Shown: positions 26,370-35,984, counted from the stretch's first letter. The stretch is 64,000 nt of DNA from Chitinilyticum piscinae (GCF_015223195.1 NZ_JADFUA010000001.1:639858-703857), one strand, 5' to 3'. Program-made: numbers and translations. The notes: generated from the letters alone by a model not told the origin.

Positions 26370-26972
26370 ATGAAACTCTACTATTTCCCCGGAGCCAGCT
26401 CGCTGTCGGTGCACATTGCCCTGGCTGAAACCGGACTCGAGTACACGCTGGAGCGGGTCGATTTCGTCAGCCATCGTACCGAAGACGGGCGCGACTTCTA
26501 CACGGTGAATCCCCTGGGTTGCGTGCCGGCACTGGAATTGCCGACCGGCGAAATCCTCACTGAAGGTGCGGCCATCGTGCAGTATCTGGCCGATCTGGTG
26601 CCGGAAAAACATCTGGCGCCACCCAATGGCACGCTGGCGCGCTATCGCCTGCAGGCGTGGCTGAATTTCCTCGCCAGCGAAATCCACCAGTCACTCGGGC
26701 CGTTTTTCAGTGCTGAAGTCCCGGACAAGAGCAAGACGCTGCTGCTGCAACGGCTGGCACAGCGTTTTGGCATTCTGGAGCAGGAGCTCGGGCGGCACGA
26801 CTATCTGCTGCGCGAGTTTACGGTAGCGGACGGCTATCTGTTTACCCTGCTGGGCTGGTGCGATTACCTGAAAATCGACCTGTCGCCATATCCGGTGCTG
26901 CAGGCCTTCCAGGCGCGCATTGCCCTGCGGCCGGCAGTGCAGCGTGCGCTGCAGGAAGAAGGGCTGCTCTGA
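26370..26972 (+). CDS. Glutathione S-transferase, beta-class-like
   Basis: 200 residues, the normal length. The N-terminal thioredoxin fold reads MKLYYFPGASSLSVHIALAE and includes the cis-Pro motif VPALELPTGEILTEGAAIVQYL. The C-terminal helical domain has WLNFLASEIHQSLGPFF and FTVADGYLFTLLGW. In beta-class enzymes such as those of Proteus and E. coli residue 10 is a Cys that bonds to glutathione; here residue 10 is Ser. Function: conjugation or reduction of electrophiles with glutathione. Confidence 0.88.
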   Translation: MKLYYFPGASSLSVHIALAETGLEYTLERVDFVSHRTEDGRDFYTVNPLGCVPALELPTGEILTEGAAIVQYLADLVPEKHLAPPNGTLARYRLQAWLNFLASEIHQSLGPFFSAEVPDKSKTLLLQRLAQRFGILEQELGRHDYLLREFTVADGYLFTLLGWCDYLKIDLSPYPVLQAFQARIALRPAVQRALQEEGLL

Positions 26973-26978
26973 AAGACC

Positions 26979-27000
26979 ACAGCCCGCGCTTGCGGGCTGT
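26979..27000. terminator. Hairpin after the GST gene
   Basis: Stem ACAGCCCGC / GCGGGCTGT with a four-base loop, seven bases past the GST stop. There is no T-run, so termination would be weak or would need the adjoining palindrome. Confidence 0.45.
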
Positions 27001-27002
27001 TC

Positions 27003-27062
27003 GGGTATTGCCTTGCAGGCAATATGCATAAATGGATGCGGAGGCATCCATGCCTGGGTATC
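27003..27062 (+). repeat. Copy G of the palindrome family, longer variant
   Basis: Begins GGGTATTGCCTTGCAGGC and ends GGGTATC in direct orientation, overlapping the stop codon of the convergent UPF0149 gene by two bases. The middle contains ATGCATAAATGGATGCGG and an inner hairpin GGATGC / GCATCC. It pairs with copy E as a 60-base subgroup. Confidence 0.6.
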
Positions 27063-27672
27063 AGGGCTGCTTTCCCGCCTGGCGTTCAGCTTCGATGGCC
27101 TGGATGCGCTGCTGCAGTTCGACCACGAAAATCGCCAGCTCGGCGGCAATGGCTTCGTGCACATTCACTTCTGCCGGCATCTGCTTTTGCAGTTCAGCGG
27201 TCGATTCCGGGCCGGCCAGTGCCATCATCAGGCTCAGCAGCGTGGCGGTGTCTTCGCGCTCGAAGTACGGCAGCCACACATCCTGGGCGAACAGGTGCAT
27301 GCCGATCACGAAGCCGAGGCTCCAGCCGCTGCAATCGGGCTTGCCGTCATCATCGAAATACAGCACCGGATCGAAGGCATCGACGGGTTCAGCGGAACGC
27401 AGGGCGCTGGCGATCTCGTTGTAGTACGCCATGATCAGCGCGGTGATCTGTTCGGATTCGGCCTGCGATTCGAATTTCGGAGCGGCATCCGGACCGCTGA
27501 TGCGCGGCATCCAGTCACGCGGGTGCAGCTGCACCGGCGAGAGCTGGATGGCGGTCAGATAGCCATGCAGCATCGATACATCCAGGCCGTCCTGATCGGC
27601 ATGGCGGGCAAGGAACTGGTCGAGACGATCGATATCGGCCTCGGATAGGGCGGGAGCAACTGGCTGGTTCAT
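27061..27672 (-). CDS. UPF0149 (YecA/YgfB-like) protein
   Basis: 203 residues from the ATG at 27672 (CAAGGA upstream). The family pattern is visible: LSEADIDRLDQFLARH, the motif MLHGYLTAIQLSP, WSLGFVIGMHLFAQD and a helical end. YgfB/YecA proteins are small cytosolic proteins; in Pseudomonas YgfB affects AmpDh3 expression, elsewhere the role is unclear. No zinc-binding SEC-C tail is present. Confidence 0.85.
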   Translation of the reverse strand: MNQPVAPALSEADIDRLDQFLARHADQDGLDVSMLHGYLTAIQLSPVQLHPRDWMPRISGPDAAPKFESQAESEQITALIMAYYNEIASALRSAEPVDAFDPVLYFDDDGKPDCSGWSLGFVIGMHLFAQDVWLPYFEREDTATLLSLMMALAGPESTAELQKQMPAEVNVHEAIAAELAIFVVELQQRIQAIEAERQAGKQP

Positions 27673-27735
27673 GCGGGCATCCTTGAGCGGTGTGGCGGGA
27701 TGCCACGTCAGCTGCAAGCATACCTCAAGCCGGTG

Positions 27736-28089
27736 CTAGGGATGGGCTTGGCGTTGCAGCTGGCTCTGCAGTGTGGTCATCGCGCCGCCATCAAGGATCT
27801 GCCGGTAGCCGGCGGCATTGAGTCGCAAGGCCGCTTCGGCCGAGCGGCGCCCACTGCGGCAGTACAACAGGATGCGGCTGTCCTTGCCAAGGCCTCTGAG
27901 CTCGGTAACGCCACTGACAATGCGGTCCAGCGGGATGTTGATCGCGTCATCGATGTGTCCGGCGGCAAATTCTTCGGGAGTGCGCACATCAATCAGCACC
28001 GCTACGGCTTCGCCACGGTATTGCCACGGGGCGGCGCCAGCCAGACTGGCCGCGCCGAACAGTATCAGAGCCAGCAACCACTGTTTCAT
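27736..28089 (-). CDS. Periplasmic rhodanese-like sulfurtransferase
   Basis: 117 residues with a signal peptide (MKQWLLALILFGAASLAGAA). Single rhodanese domain with VLIDVRTPEEFAAGHIDDAINIPLD and the active-site loop LLYCRSGRRS containing the catalytic Cys. PspE is the E. coli counterpart. It transfers sulfur from thiosulfate to thiophilic acceptors in vitro; the physiological role is open. Confidence 0.88.
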   Translation of the reverse strand: MKQWLLALILFGAASLAGAAPWQYRGEAVAVLIDVRTPEEFAAGHIDDAINIPLDRIVSGVTELRGLGKDSRILLYCRSGRRSAEAALRLNAAGYRQILDGGAMTTLQSQLQRQAHP

Positions 28090-28106
28090 CGTTTTCTCCG
28101 CTTGGC

Positions 28107-28134
28107 AAAATGACAGCCCCGCAATGCGGGGCTG
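28107..28134 (-). terminator. Terminator after glmU
   Basis: Stem CAGCCCCGC / GCGGGGCTG with a three-base loop, followed on the minus strand by TCATTTT. It lies 10 bases beyond the glmU stop. Confidence 0.75.
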
Positions 28135-28143
28135 ATGCTGAGG

Positions 28144-29514
28144 CTATTTTTCCTGCTTTACCGGCCGCTGCCAGCCGGGCAGGGTCGTCTGTCTGGCCCT
28201 CGCGACGGTGAGTTGGCCCGCCGGGGCGTCCTTGCTGATCACCGAGCCGGCGCCCGTGGTTGCGCCGTCGCCAAGGGTGACCGGGGCAACCAGCGAGTTG
28301 TTCGAGCCGACAAAGACCTGGTCGCCAATGATCGTGCGGAATTTGTTCACGCCATCATAGTTGCAGGTGATGGTGCCGGCACCGATATTGCAGTCGCTGC
28401 CGATCTGCGCGTCGCCGATGTAGCTGAGATGATTGACCTTGCTGCCTACACCGATCTGCGCCTTTTTCACCTCGACAAAGTTGCCGATGTGCACACCTTC
28501 GGCCAGCTCGGCGCCAGGCCGCAGACGGGCATAAGGGCCGATCAGGCTGCCAGCACCGACACTGGCGTCTTCGAGGTGGCTGAAGGCATGGATGGCCGCG
28601 TGGTCGGCGATGCGCACGTTTTTCAGTACGCAGTTGGCTCCGATGCTCACGTTGTGCCCCAGTTCGACCTGTCCTTCGAACACGCAATTGACGTCGATGC
28701 TCACATCCTTGCCATGGGTCAGCGAACCTCGCAGGTCAAAGCGTGCAGGGTCGAGCAGCGTCACGCCGGCTTTCAGCAGCGCCTCGGCCTGATTGCGTTG
28801 ATGAATGCGTTCCAGCGCGGCGAGCTGCAGCTTGTTGTTGATCCCTTCGGCTTCCCAGTGATCCTGCGGGTGCACGGTGGCAATCTCGATGCCGTCCCGC
28901 ACGGCCAGCGCGATCAGGTCGGTGGCGTAATACTCGCCCTGTGCGTTGTCGTTTTTCAGTTCTGACAGCCAGCCGGCGAGCCTTGCGGTGGGCAGCGCCA
29001 GAATGCCGGTATTCATTTCGCGGATGGCCGCTTCTTCCGGTGTCGCATCCTTCTGCTCGACGATGTGTGTCACAAAACCTTGTGCGTTGCGCACAATGCG
29101 GCCGTAACCGGTGGCGTCGTCCAGAATGTCAGTCAGGATGCCGAGTTTGCCGCCGGCACTGGCTGCCAGCAGTTGCTGCAACGTGGCCAGCCGGGTGAGT
29201 GGCACATCGCCGTAGAGCATCAGCGTGGTTTCGCCGGCAAGATGCGGCAGTGCCTGCGCCAGCGCGTGGCCGGTGCCGAGCTGCTCGGCCTGCAGCGCCC
29301 AGGCCAGATCATGCTGGCCGGCGAAGCATTCCAGTACGGTTTCGCCACCAAAGCCGTAAACGACGGTGAGCTGGCGCGGTGCCAGCTGGCGTGCGGTGTC
29401 GATGACGTGACCCAGCAGCGGCTTGCCGGCGATGCGGTGCAGCACTTTTGGCAGTGCGGAATACATCCGGGTGCCTTTCCCGGCCGCCAGAATTACAACA
29501 TCCAGTGCGCTCAT
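28144..29514 (-). CDS. glmU: Bifunctional UDP-N-acetylglucosamine pyrophosphorylase / GlcN-1-P acetyltransferase
   Basis: 456 residues, the full length. The N-terminal uridyltransferase has [30 protein letters not shown] and GEYYATDLI. The C-terminal left-handed beta-helix has hexapeptide repeats ([40 protein letters not shown]) and the acetyltransferase His in that segment. The enzyme makes UDP-GlcNAc for peptidoglycan and lipopolysaccharide; in a chitin degrader it also links GlcNAc catabolism to cell wall synthesis. It is transcribed divergently from the chemoreceptor fusion. Confidence 0.97.
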   Translation of the reverse strand: MSALDVVILAAGKGTRMYSALPKVLHRIAGKPLLGHVIDTARQLAPRQLTVVYGFGGETVLECFAGQHDLAWALQAEQLGTGHALAQALPHLAGETTLMLYGDVPLTRLATLQQLLAASAGGKLGILTDILDDATGYGRIVRNAQGFVTHIVEQKDATPEEAAIREMNTGILALPTARLAGWLSELKNDNAQGEYYATDLIALAVRDGIEIATVHPQDHWEAEGINNKLQLAALERIHQRNQAEALLKAGVTLLDPARFDLRGSLTHGKDVSIDVNCVFEGQVELGHNVSIGANCVLKNVRIADHAAIHAFSHLEDASVGAGSLIGPYARLRPGAELAEGVHIGNFVEVKKAQIGVGSKVNHLSYIGDAQIGSDCNIGAGTITCNYDGVNKFRTIIGDQVFVGSNNSLVAPVTLGDGATTGAGSVISKDAPAGQLTVARARQTTLPGWQRPVKQEK

Positions 29515-29680
29515 GTAATCAGTTCCGAACAGAATGGCGCTATTCTAACTAAAAAAACCGCAGCAGCCGTGGGGCATCAACCCTGATTGTGGCTCGTGCA
29601 AGGGCGGCAAATTCGGAAACTGCCGCCTACAATTCAAGCGATTGCTGATTCTTCCTTGTGCTCAAACCGAGGGTTCCCTC

Positions 29681-32002
29681 ATGTCCGTACTTGCCAAAAC
29701 CGTTGTTTCGACCATCCTGATTGCCACTGCCGGTCTGCTTGGCGTGCTGTTTACCGCCTCAGGCGGGATGGTGGTTCCTGCGCTAGTAATTGTCGTGACC
29801 CTCGTGTTGCTGGCTGGTGTGCTGGCGCTGCTGTTGCGAGGAGCTCTGGCGCCGTATGCCGCGCTGGAAAAGGCACTGGCGGATCTGGCTGGTGGCAGCG
29901 GCAACCTTGACGCCCGCTTGCCGGTTAGCGGGGATGGTGACGGAGCCAGACTGGCAAGAGACTTCAATGCATTTCTTGCGGAGATCCAGCGGATTTTTCG
30001 CGACGTGCAACGCGAAATGGAAGGCTTGGCTCTCGGTCTGCACGAACTGACCGCGGTTACGGGCCAGATGGCCAAGGATACCCGCTCTCAGTCCGATCAC
30101 TCGGCTTCGGCTGCGGCCACCATCGAAGAGATTACGGTCAGCATCACGCACATTGCCAGCAATGCCGGCGATATGGATGCGGTTGTCGAAGAAACCGAGC
30201 AGCTTTCCGAGAGCAGCGCCGGAACGGTTGGCCGGGTGGCCGAGGAAGTGGAGCGCGTAGCCAGTTCCATGCAGGTGCTGGGCAAGACCATGGACGAACT
30301 GTCGCGCAGCTCGGAAGAAATCAGTGGCATTGTCGGCGTGATCAAGGATATTGCCGATCAGACTAATCTGCTGGCACTGAATGCCGCGATCGAGGCGGCT
30401 CGCGCAGGTGAACAGGGGCGCGGTTTTGCGGTGGTGGCCGACGAAGTACGCAAGCTGGCCGAGCGTACCAGCCAGGCGACCGTCGAGATTGCACGCCGAA
30501 TCCAGACTGTCGGCAGCGAGACGGGTCAGGCGGTGACCAGCATGAAAAAGACGGCCGAGCAGGTCAGTGCCGGGGTCGAGCGAGCCAATGAGGCGCGCGA
30601 GGCCATTCTGGGCATTCGTGACCGCATGGGGCAGGTGGTGCATCTGGTGCGCGAGATTGCCGAGGCAACCCGTGAACAGTCGGAGGCGACGACGTCGATT
30701 GCGTCCACCGCCGAGCAGATCAATACCATGACGCAGGCGACTGATGCGGCACTGAATCATGCCAGCAAGGGGCTCAAGAGCATCGACGAGCGAGCCGGCA
30801 AATTGCTGGAAATCGTGGGCCGCTACAAGCTGGCCGATATCGAGGTCCTGCATTGGTGGCTATCGTCCAGTGAAGCCCGTGCCGTTTCCGAACTCAAAAC
30901 CCGGCTCAATGCCATGGGGCACCACTGGATGGATGTGCATGGCGTCGGCGATCCACTGGCGTCGTTGAAGGCACGGGTTGAAAGTGGCAATGCCCCGACT
31001 GCTGCGGCCATTGGCGGTGTGAAAATCCAGAACTGGGCCAAGATGGGGGTCTGTGCCGATCTGACCGCACTGGCCAATGAACAGCAATGGTCGCGCTTGC
31101 TGCCTGCCGTACTGGACAAGATGATGCAGGCCGATGGCCGCTATGTGGCTGTGCCGCTGGGGGTCGCCCGCACCAACATGATGTGGGTGAATGCCGGATT
31201 GGTGAATCGGGTGGGCGTGCGCCAGGCACCTTCGGACTGGAACAGCTTCTTCGCACTGTGCGAGAAGCTCAAGCAAGCCGGTCTTCCGGCCATCGCCCAC
31301 AGTGAGCAGAGCTGGCAGGTTGCAACCGTGTTCGAGGCACTGGCGCTGGGGCTGGGAGGGGCGCAATTCTATGTGTCGGCCTTCAGCAAGCTGGATCAGG
31401 CCGCTCTGACCGGTCAGACCATGATCCGTGCACTGGAAGCCCTCAAGCAGCTCAAGCCGTACTGCACGGTGGATACGGCAGGCCGTGACTGGAATCTGGC
31501 AACAGCTGATGTGATTACCGGCCGTGCTGCATTCCAGATCATGGGCGACTGGTCCAAGGGTGAATTTGTGCAGGCCGGCAAGGTACAGGGGCAGGATTAC
31601 TATTGCTGGCCGACACCGACCCAGAATGGGGATTACAGCTTTGCAGCCGACACCCTGACCTTCTTCCGCCAAAAGGATGCCCGACTGGATACCGCGCAGC
31701 GTGATTTTGCCTCCTTGCTGATGAGCAAGGATGGTCAGGAAGCCTTCAACCTCTACAAGGGCAATATTCCGGCGCGTACCGATGTGGATCTGTCGCGCTT
31801 CGATGATTACGCCCGTCAGTCAGCCCGCGATTTTGCCCAGGCTGCAGACCGTCAGGTGCTGGTGCCGTCATGGGCGCACAATATGGCCGTCCAGGATTCG
31901 GTACGTGGTGGCTTCTTCGATGTGATCGGTGAATACTGGGGCAGCAATATGAGTGCCAGTGATGCCGCCCGCAAGCTAGCCGCAGTGGCCAGCCGCGGAT
32001 AA
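29681..32002 (+). CDS. Chemoreceptor fused to a C-terminal sugar-type solute-binding protein domain
   Basis: 773 residues from the ATG at 29681 (GAGGG upstream). Residues 5-28 and 30-52 are two adjacent membrane segments with almost no periplasmic loop. A HAMP-like linker (about 53-100) follows, then the MCP signalling domain with the hairpin tip near 211-265 ([40 protein letters not shown]). From about residue 385 to the end comes a complete family 1 solute-binding protein: [74 protein letters not shown]. That part is like the glucose-binding GtsA/CebE-type proteins, but it has no signal peptide and should lie in the cytoplasm. It may let the receptor sense an internal sugar. See findings. 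Confidence 0.9.
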   Translation: MSVLAKTVVSTILIATAGLLGVLFTASGGMVVPALVIVVTLVLLAGVLALLLRGALAPYAALEKALADLAGGSGNLDARLPVSGDGDGARLARDFNAFLAEIQRIFRDVQREMEGLALGLHELTAVTGQMAKDTRSQSDHSASAAATIEEITVSITHIASNAGDMDAVVEETEQLSESSAGTVGRVAEEVERVASSMQVLGKTMDELSRSSEEISGIVGVIKDIADQTNLLALNAAIEAARAGEQGRGFAVVADEVRKLAERTSQATVEIARRIQTVGSETGQAVTSMKKTAEQVSAGVERANEAREAILGIRDRMGQVVHLVREIAEATREQSEATTSIASTAEQINTMTQATDAALNHASKGLKSIDERAGKLLEIVGRYKLADIEVLHWWLSSSEARAVSELKTRLNAMGHHWMDVHGVGDPLASLKARVESGNAPTAAAIGGVKIQNWAKMGVCADLTALANEQQWSRLLPAVLDKMMQADGRYVAVPLGVARTNMMWVNAGLVNRVGVRQAPSDWNSFFALCEKLKQAGLPAIAHSEQSWQVATVFEALALGLGGAQFYVSAFSKLDQAALTGQTMIRALEALKQLKPYCTVDTAGRDWNLATADVITGRAAFQIMGDWSKGEFVQAGKVQGQDYYCWPTPTQNGDYSFAADTLTFFRQKDARLDTAQRDFASLLMSKDGQEAFNLYKGNIPARTDVDLSRFDDYARQSARDFAQAADRQVLVPSWAHNMAVQDSVRGGFFDVIGEYWGSNMSASDAARKLAAVASRG

Positions 32003-32023
32003 AGCCGGCTCAACGGTGACCAA

Positions 32024-32054
32024 CAGAATGCCCCGCATCCTGCGGGGCATTCTG
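32024..32054. terminator. Hairpin between convergent genes
   Basis: Perfect 14-base stem CAGAATGCCCCGCA / TGCGGGGCATTCTG with a three-base loop, 22 bases after the chemoreceptor stop and 15 before the end of the convergent solute-binding protein gene. No long T-run, but stem stability and position suggest a bidirectional terminator. Confidence 0.7.
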
Positions 32055-32069
32055 CTGTTATGGTGCCGT

Positions 32070-32882
32070 TTACTCGACGCGTCGGGTGCTGATGCTGAAG
32101 GTCCTGCCCAGCAGTGGGGTCGCACTGTTCAGGCCAAACCAGCGCTCGAAAATCGCGCTGGCTTCACCGGTTTTTTCCATATCCGCGAGCGCCTCGTTTA
32201 CGGCTTTCTGCAAATCCTTTTCCCCTTTGCGCAGGCCGATCGCAAAAATATTCATTCCCAGGCTGAATTCCGAGACCTCAAACTGGCTGCGCAGATTGGC
32301 GGGCAGCGAATTGCGCAACGCGGCCAGTACCGGGCCGTCACCAGCGGCACCATCGATCATGCCGCCCTGCAGTGCCTTGCTGATGTCCGGGTTATCTTCG
32401 AACTGCACCAGTCTGGCAGCCGGAAAATCTTTGCGGAGCACTTTGGCGGTGCTGGATGAGGCTAGTACTCCCAGTGTGGCACCATTAAGGGCAGCTTCGG
32501 AGCGGAAGCGCCCTTTTTTGGCCAGAATGCGGTCTTCGGTGACGAAATAGCCGACGCTGAAATCGACTTCCTTGTCGCGTTCGATGGTGCGGGTCAGGTC
32601 TGCAACAACCAGATCCACTTTGTTTTGCTTCAATGTGTTGAGACGTTCTTCGGAGTCGATGGGAATGAATACGGGTTTGACCTTGAGTCGTTTGGCGACC
32701 CCTTGGGCGAATTCGATGTCATAGCCGCGCAAGACCCGGGTTTTGGGATCCATCTGCGAAAAGGGGGGCGAGTTTTCCTTCACGCCGATACGGATTTCTC
32801 CTTTGCTCTGCAATTCTGCCAATGTGGTTGCCGGGGTGTTCTGCGCGAGCAGCAGTGCCGCTGCAATCAACCATGCTTTCAT
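32070..32882 (-). CDS. Periplasmic solute-binding protein, family 3
   Basis: 270 residues from the ATG at 32882 (CCGGAG upstream). A signal peptide (MKAWLIAAALLLAQNTPA) is followed by a typical SBP_bac_3 domain: GEIRIGVKENSPPFS, LRGYDIEFAQGVAKRL, VDLVVADLTRT, DRILAKKG, AALNGATLGVLASSST and ADMEKTGEASAIFERWFG. Such proteins bind amino acids or organic acids. No ABC transporter genes are adjacent. It converges on the chemoreceptor fusion and shares a terminator with it. Confidence 0.85.
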   Translation of the reverse strand: MKAWLIAAALLLAQNTPATTLAELQSKGEIRIGVKENSPPFSQMDPKTRVLRGYDIEFAQGVAKRLKVKPVFIPIDSEERLNTLKQNKVDLVVADLTRTIERDKEVDFSVGYFVTEDRILAKKGRFRSEAALNGATLGVLASSSTAKVLRKDFPAARLVQFEDNPDISKALQGGMIDGAAGDGPVLAALRNSLPANLRSQFEVSEFSLGMNIFAIGLRKGEKDLQKAVNEALADMEKTGEASAIFERWFGLNSATPLLGRTFSISTRRVE

Positions 32883-33360
32883 TGCGATCTCCGGAGGTGT
32901 GAGATGGTCTTGAGCTGAAATCGTCCGCATGCAGCTACATGCGGACGATATGTTGGCAGCATGGTAATGCCTTGGCTGGAAAGGGAAAATTCGGGTAATT
33001 GTGTATTCGGTGCTACTGCTTAAGCCAGCAGGCGTATCGGCGGTGCGCTAGCTTGGGGGGGGAAGAGTTGCGATTCCAGATCCGCTGTCAGGGGCACGGG
33101 ATTGTTGTTGCCAGCCTCCATTGCTGTTGCTTGCCAAGCCCTGAAGGCTCAACGCGCGACCATCCAACGGGCGCTCTTGCACATCGGCTCAGATTGGCGC
33201 TTGTAGGCAAACTAGGCATTTCCGAATCGCGTCGGCATGCTTGCAGGGAACAGTCATCCCTGAATCATTGGGCTGTGACCCGCTCGATTTTCCGCATGCT
33301 TGATTTGGCGCGTCAAGCCGCAATCTGGATTGACCGCGGCCGTTAAGGTGGCCTGCCTTC
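32883..33360. other. Intergenic region without a recognisable gene
   Basis: 478 bases between the solute-binding protein gene and the end of proB. An open frame of 115 codons runs through 32999-33346 on the plus strand, but its product is rich in Cys, His and Arg, has no ribosome-binding site and resembles nothing known, so I do not call it. There is an eight-base G run near 33055. Confidence 0.4.
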
Positions 33361-34488
33361 TTAGTTTGCGATCACAACCATATTGTCGCGATGTATCAGC
33401 TCGGGCTCGTCAATGTAACCGAGGACGGCCTCGATCTGCCCGGTGGGCAGACGCAGGATGCGCCGGGTTTCGGCTGCACTGTAGTTGATCAATCCGCGGG
33501 CAATTTCGCATCCCTCACCATCCACGCAACTGACGACTTCGCCGCGCAGGAAGTCCCCCTCCACCGCGGTGACGCCGATGGGCAGCAGGCTGGAGCCGGC
33601 TTGCTTGACCGCGCGGATGGCGCCGGTGTCGAGGACCACCTTGCCGGCCAGTTGCAGGTGATCGGCAATCCATTGCTTTTTGGCGTGCAGTGGCGTGGTG
33701 TTGGCCACCAGCTGGGTGCCGATGGCTTCGCCTGCGGCCAGCCTGGTCAGGACATTGGCTTCACGGCCGCAGGCAATGATGGTTGCTGCGCCACTGCGCG
33801 CAGCGCGCTTGGCGGCGATGATCTTGGTGTACATTCCGCCGGTGCCGACGCTCGACCCGGCACCGCCTGCCATGATCTCCAGCTGCGGATCGCCGGCTGT
33901 GGCATCCCGTACCAGCGTGGCGGCGGGATCCTTGCGCGGGTCGGCGGTAAAGAGGCCGATCTGGTCGGTCAGGATGATCAGTGCGTCACCTTCGATCAGA
34001 TTGGTAACCAGTGCCCCCAGTGTGTCGTTGTCGCCGAATTTGATTTCAGCGGTCACGACGGTGTCGTTTTCGTTGATGATGGGGATCACGCCCAGATTCA
34101 GCAGCGTCAGCAGGGTCGAGCGCGCGTTCAGGTACCGGGTCCGGTCGCTGAGGTCTTCATGCGTAAGCAAGACTTGCGCAGTGTTCAGCCCATGCTGGCG
34201 GAAGGCCTTTTCATAGGCTTCGCACAAGCCCATCTGGCCGACGGCTGCGGCCGCCTGTTTTTCGTGGATCGCGGTCGGTTTCTGTGACCAGCCCAGCCGT
34301 GCCACCCCTTCGGCGACAGCGCCAGAGCTGACCAGCACCACCTGCTTGCCCTGTTTCATCAACTCGGCAATTTCACTGGCCCAGCGGGCCAGTGCCACGG
34401 CATCCAGCCCCTTGCCATCGTTGGTCACAAGACTGGAACCCACTTTGACGACAATACGGTGGGCGGTCTGGATCAGGCTGCTGGACAT
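33361..34488 (-). CDS. proB: Glutamate 5-kinase
   Basis: 375 residues. The amino acid kinase domain begins [19 protein letters not shown] and includes [32 protein letters not shown] and [16 protein letters not shown]; a C-terminal PUA domain follows (about 285-370, [18 protein letters not shown]). It phosphorylates glutamate as the first step of proline synthesis. proA is not adjacent. GGGAG precedes the start. Confidence 0.97.
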   Translation of the reverse strand: MSSSLIQTAHRIVVKVGSSLVTNDGKGLDAVALARWASEIAELMKQGKQVVLVSSGAVAEGVARLGWSQKPTAIHEKQAAAAVGQMGLCEAYEKAFRQHGLNTAQVLLTHEDLSDRTRYLNARSTLLTLLNLGVIPIINENDTVVTAEIKFGDNDTLGALVTNLIEGDALIILTDQIGLFTADPRKDPAATLVRDATAGDPQLEIMAGGAGSSVGTGGMYTKIIAAKRAARSGAATIIACGREANVLTRLAAGEAIGTQLVANTTPLHAKKQWIADHLQLAGKVVLDTGAIRAVKQAGSSLLPIGVTAVEGDFLRGEVVSCVDGEGCEIARGLINYSAAETRRILRLPTGQIEAVLGYIDEPELIHRDNMVVIAN

Positions 34489-34561
34489 GAAGGGGCTCCC
34501 GGAAAATGAGCGGCTATTATAGCCTTACGCCGTTTGGCGTGATGCTTTGCCATACATTAAT

Positions 34562-34609
34562 GGGTATTTGGGTGGATAGCTTGTTATTATGAGTCTTGGT
34601 GGCTATACC
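34562..34609 (+). repeat. Possible degenerate copy H of the palindrome family
   Basis: Ends GGGTATTT and GGCTATACC enclose 48 bases, the family length, but the inner arms (GGGTGGATAGC, TTGGTGGC) match poorly. It lies between divergent proB and yjjP, unlike all other copies, so this call is weak. Confidence 0.3.
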
Positions 34610-34692
34610 ACTGTTTAGTCTGGGTTTTTGCCCCGCAGCGGATTTGATTCGTCACAAGCTGCCCTGCTGCAATTGTATATATCATTGAGGCC

Positions 34693-35463
34693 ATGCAAGC
34701 AATCAAACTTCTTCCCGAACTGCCTCTGGCGCAAGTGCTTGATCTGGCACTGCATGCCGGGCTGCTGGTTCATCTCTCCGGCGGCGACACCGAGCGTGCC
34801 GCCGCCACCATGCGCCGTGTCGCCCTGGCACTGGGGGCCGCACGGGCTGACACGGTGGTGTCGTCGCTGAATATTGGCCTCACCATCGAGCGTGGCAACG
34901 AACGTGACACAGCTTTCCGGCGGGCCCCGCATGTTGGCGCCAATTTTGCCAATCTCACCGAACTGGAGCGCCTGCTGGAGGATCTGGAAGCCGGGCATAT
35001 CAGTGCCGAACAATTGCAGGATGGGCTGGACGACGTGGCGCGGCGCAAGCCCATTCATTCCCGTCCGCTGATGGCGGCGCTGATCGGGCTTTCCTGTGGC
35101 GCGTTTGCCGCGCTGTTCGGTGGTGATTTGGCCGCCGTGCTGATCACGACCCTCGGCAGTGCGCTGGGAGTGGCCGTGCGTTTCCTGTTGCTGTCACGCG
35201 GCTTCAAGCCGGTGATGTTCGCGATTGCAGCCAGTTTCACCGCCTTGCTGGTGGTGGGGCTGCTGCGCGGGCTGACCGCGACGCCCGATGCGGCGCTGGC
35301 GGCATCAGTACTGTTCCTGATCCCCGGGGTGCCATTGATCAACGGGGCGTCCGATATGCTGGCGGCCAATTATCTCAACGGGATGGTGCGGCTGACCATG
35401 AGCGCGATGATCGTGCTCGGCATCGCCATCGGGGTCAGCGTGGCCCTGCGTTTCGTAAGCTAG
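34693..35463 (+). CDS. yjjP: Threonine/serine-exporter-type protein YjjP (DUF1212)
   Basis: 256 residues. Residues 1-115 form the cytoplasmic DUF1212 part (LDLALHAGLLVHLSGGDTER, LNIGLTIERGNERDTAFRR); five hydrophobic segments follow (for example ALIGLSCGAFAALFGGDLAA and the conserved LFLIPGVPLINGASDMLAAN). It is a half transporter of the ThrE family; the partner YjjB is encoded next. The YjjPB pair in E. coli exports succinate under anaerobic conditions. A weak GAGG is upstream of the ATG. Confidence 0.88.
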   Translation: MQAIKLLPELPLAQVLDLALHAGLLVHLSGGDTERAAATMRRVALALGAARADTVVSSLNIGLTIERGNERDTAFRRAPHVGANFANLTELERLLEDLEAGHISAEQLQDGLDDVARRKPIHSRPLMAALIGLSCGAFAALFGGDLAAVLITTLGSALGVAVRFLLLSRGFKPVMFAIAASFTALLVVGLLRGLTATPDAALAASVLFLIPGVPLINGASDMLAANYLNGMVRLTMSAMIVLGIAIGVSVALRFVS

Positions 35464-35473
35464 GAGAGCGCCG

Positions 35474-35935
35474 ATGCATGCATGGTTGCTGGAATTGTGG
35501 GCTGCGCCGGCGGCGCTGGGTTTTGCCCTGCTGTTCAATGTGCCGACCCGTGCGCTGACCGCGTGTGGCGTGCTGGCCATTCTGGGGCATGCCAGCCGCA
35601 AGCTGGTGATGGATCTGACGGGGGCGGATATCGTGTTCGGCACACTGATCGCCGCCCTGCTGATCGGTTTTGCATCCGAATGGTGGGGCCGCCGTCAGCG
35701 CGATGTGCCGCTGATGTATGCGATTACTGCGGCCATTCCGATGGTGCCGGGCACGTATATGTACAAGGCGGTGCAGGGGCTGCTCGGAATTGCCAAGCTG
35801 CAGGCCAATGCGGCCGGCGAACTGATTCTGATCAGTGCCGGGGTCAACATCGTCAAGGCCAGCATGATTGTGCTGGCGCTGGCCTTCGGCATTGCCGCGC
35901 CGCATCTGCTGTGGCCAAAGCCGCAGCATCACTGA
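35474..35935 (+). CDS. yjjB: Membrane protein YjjB (DUF3815), partner of YjjP
   Basis: 153 residues with four or five membrane segments, starting ten bases after yjjP (GGAGAG upstream). It carries the ThrE second-half motif AAIPMVPGTYMYKAVQGLLG. With YjjP it forms the two-subunit exporter. The stop codon TGA is followed at once by palindrome copy I. Confidence 0.87.
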   Translation: MHAWLLELWAAPAALGFALLFNVPTRALTACGVLAILGHASRKLVMDLTGADIVFGTLIAALLIGFASEWWGRRQRDVPLMYAITAAIPMVPGTYMYKAVQGLLGIAKLQANAAGELILISAGVNIVKASMIVLALAFGIAAPHLLWPKPQHH

Positions 35936-35984
35936 GGGTATGTGCCTGTAGCCCTCATTTCGATAGGTATTTAGGTGTATACCC
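35936..35984 (+). repeat. Copy I of the ~49-bp palindrome family
   Basis: Left arm GGGTATGTGCCTGTAGCC is a consensus arm; right arm GGTATTTAGGTGTATACCC is diverged in the middle. The copy starts one base after the yjjB stop and its last base is the first base of the stop codon of the convergent outer-membrane protein gene, so the repeat is the whole intergenic region. Confidence 0.78.

Noticed and set aside
32999-33346. 115-codon plus-strand open frame in the gap before proB.
   Set aside because: No ribosome-binding site, unnatural composition (many Cys, His, Arg) and no recognisable family.
34562-34609. Treating copy H as a full member of the palindrome family.
   Set aside because: Only the ends and length agree, and its position between divergent genes is unlike the others; listed with low confidence only.
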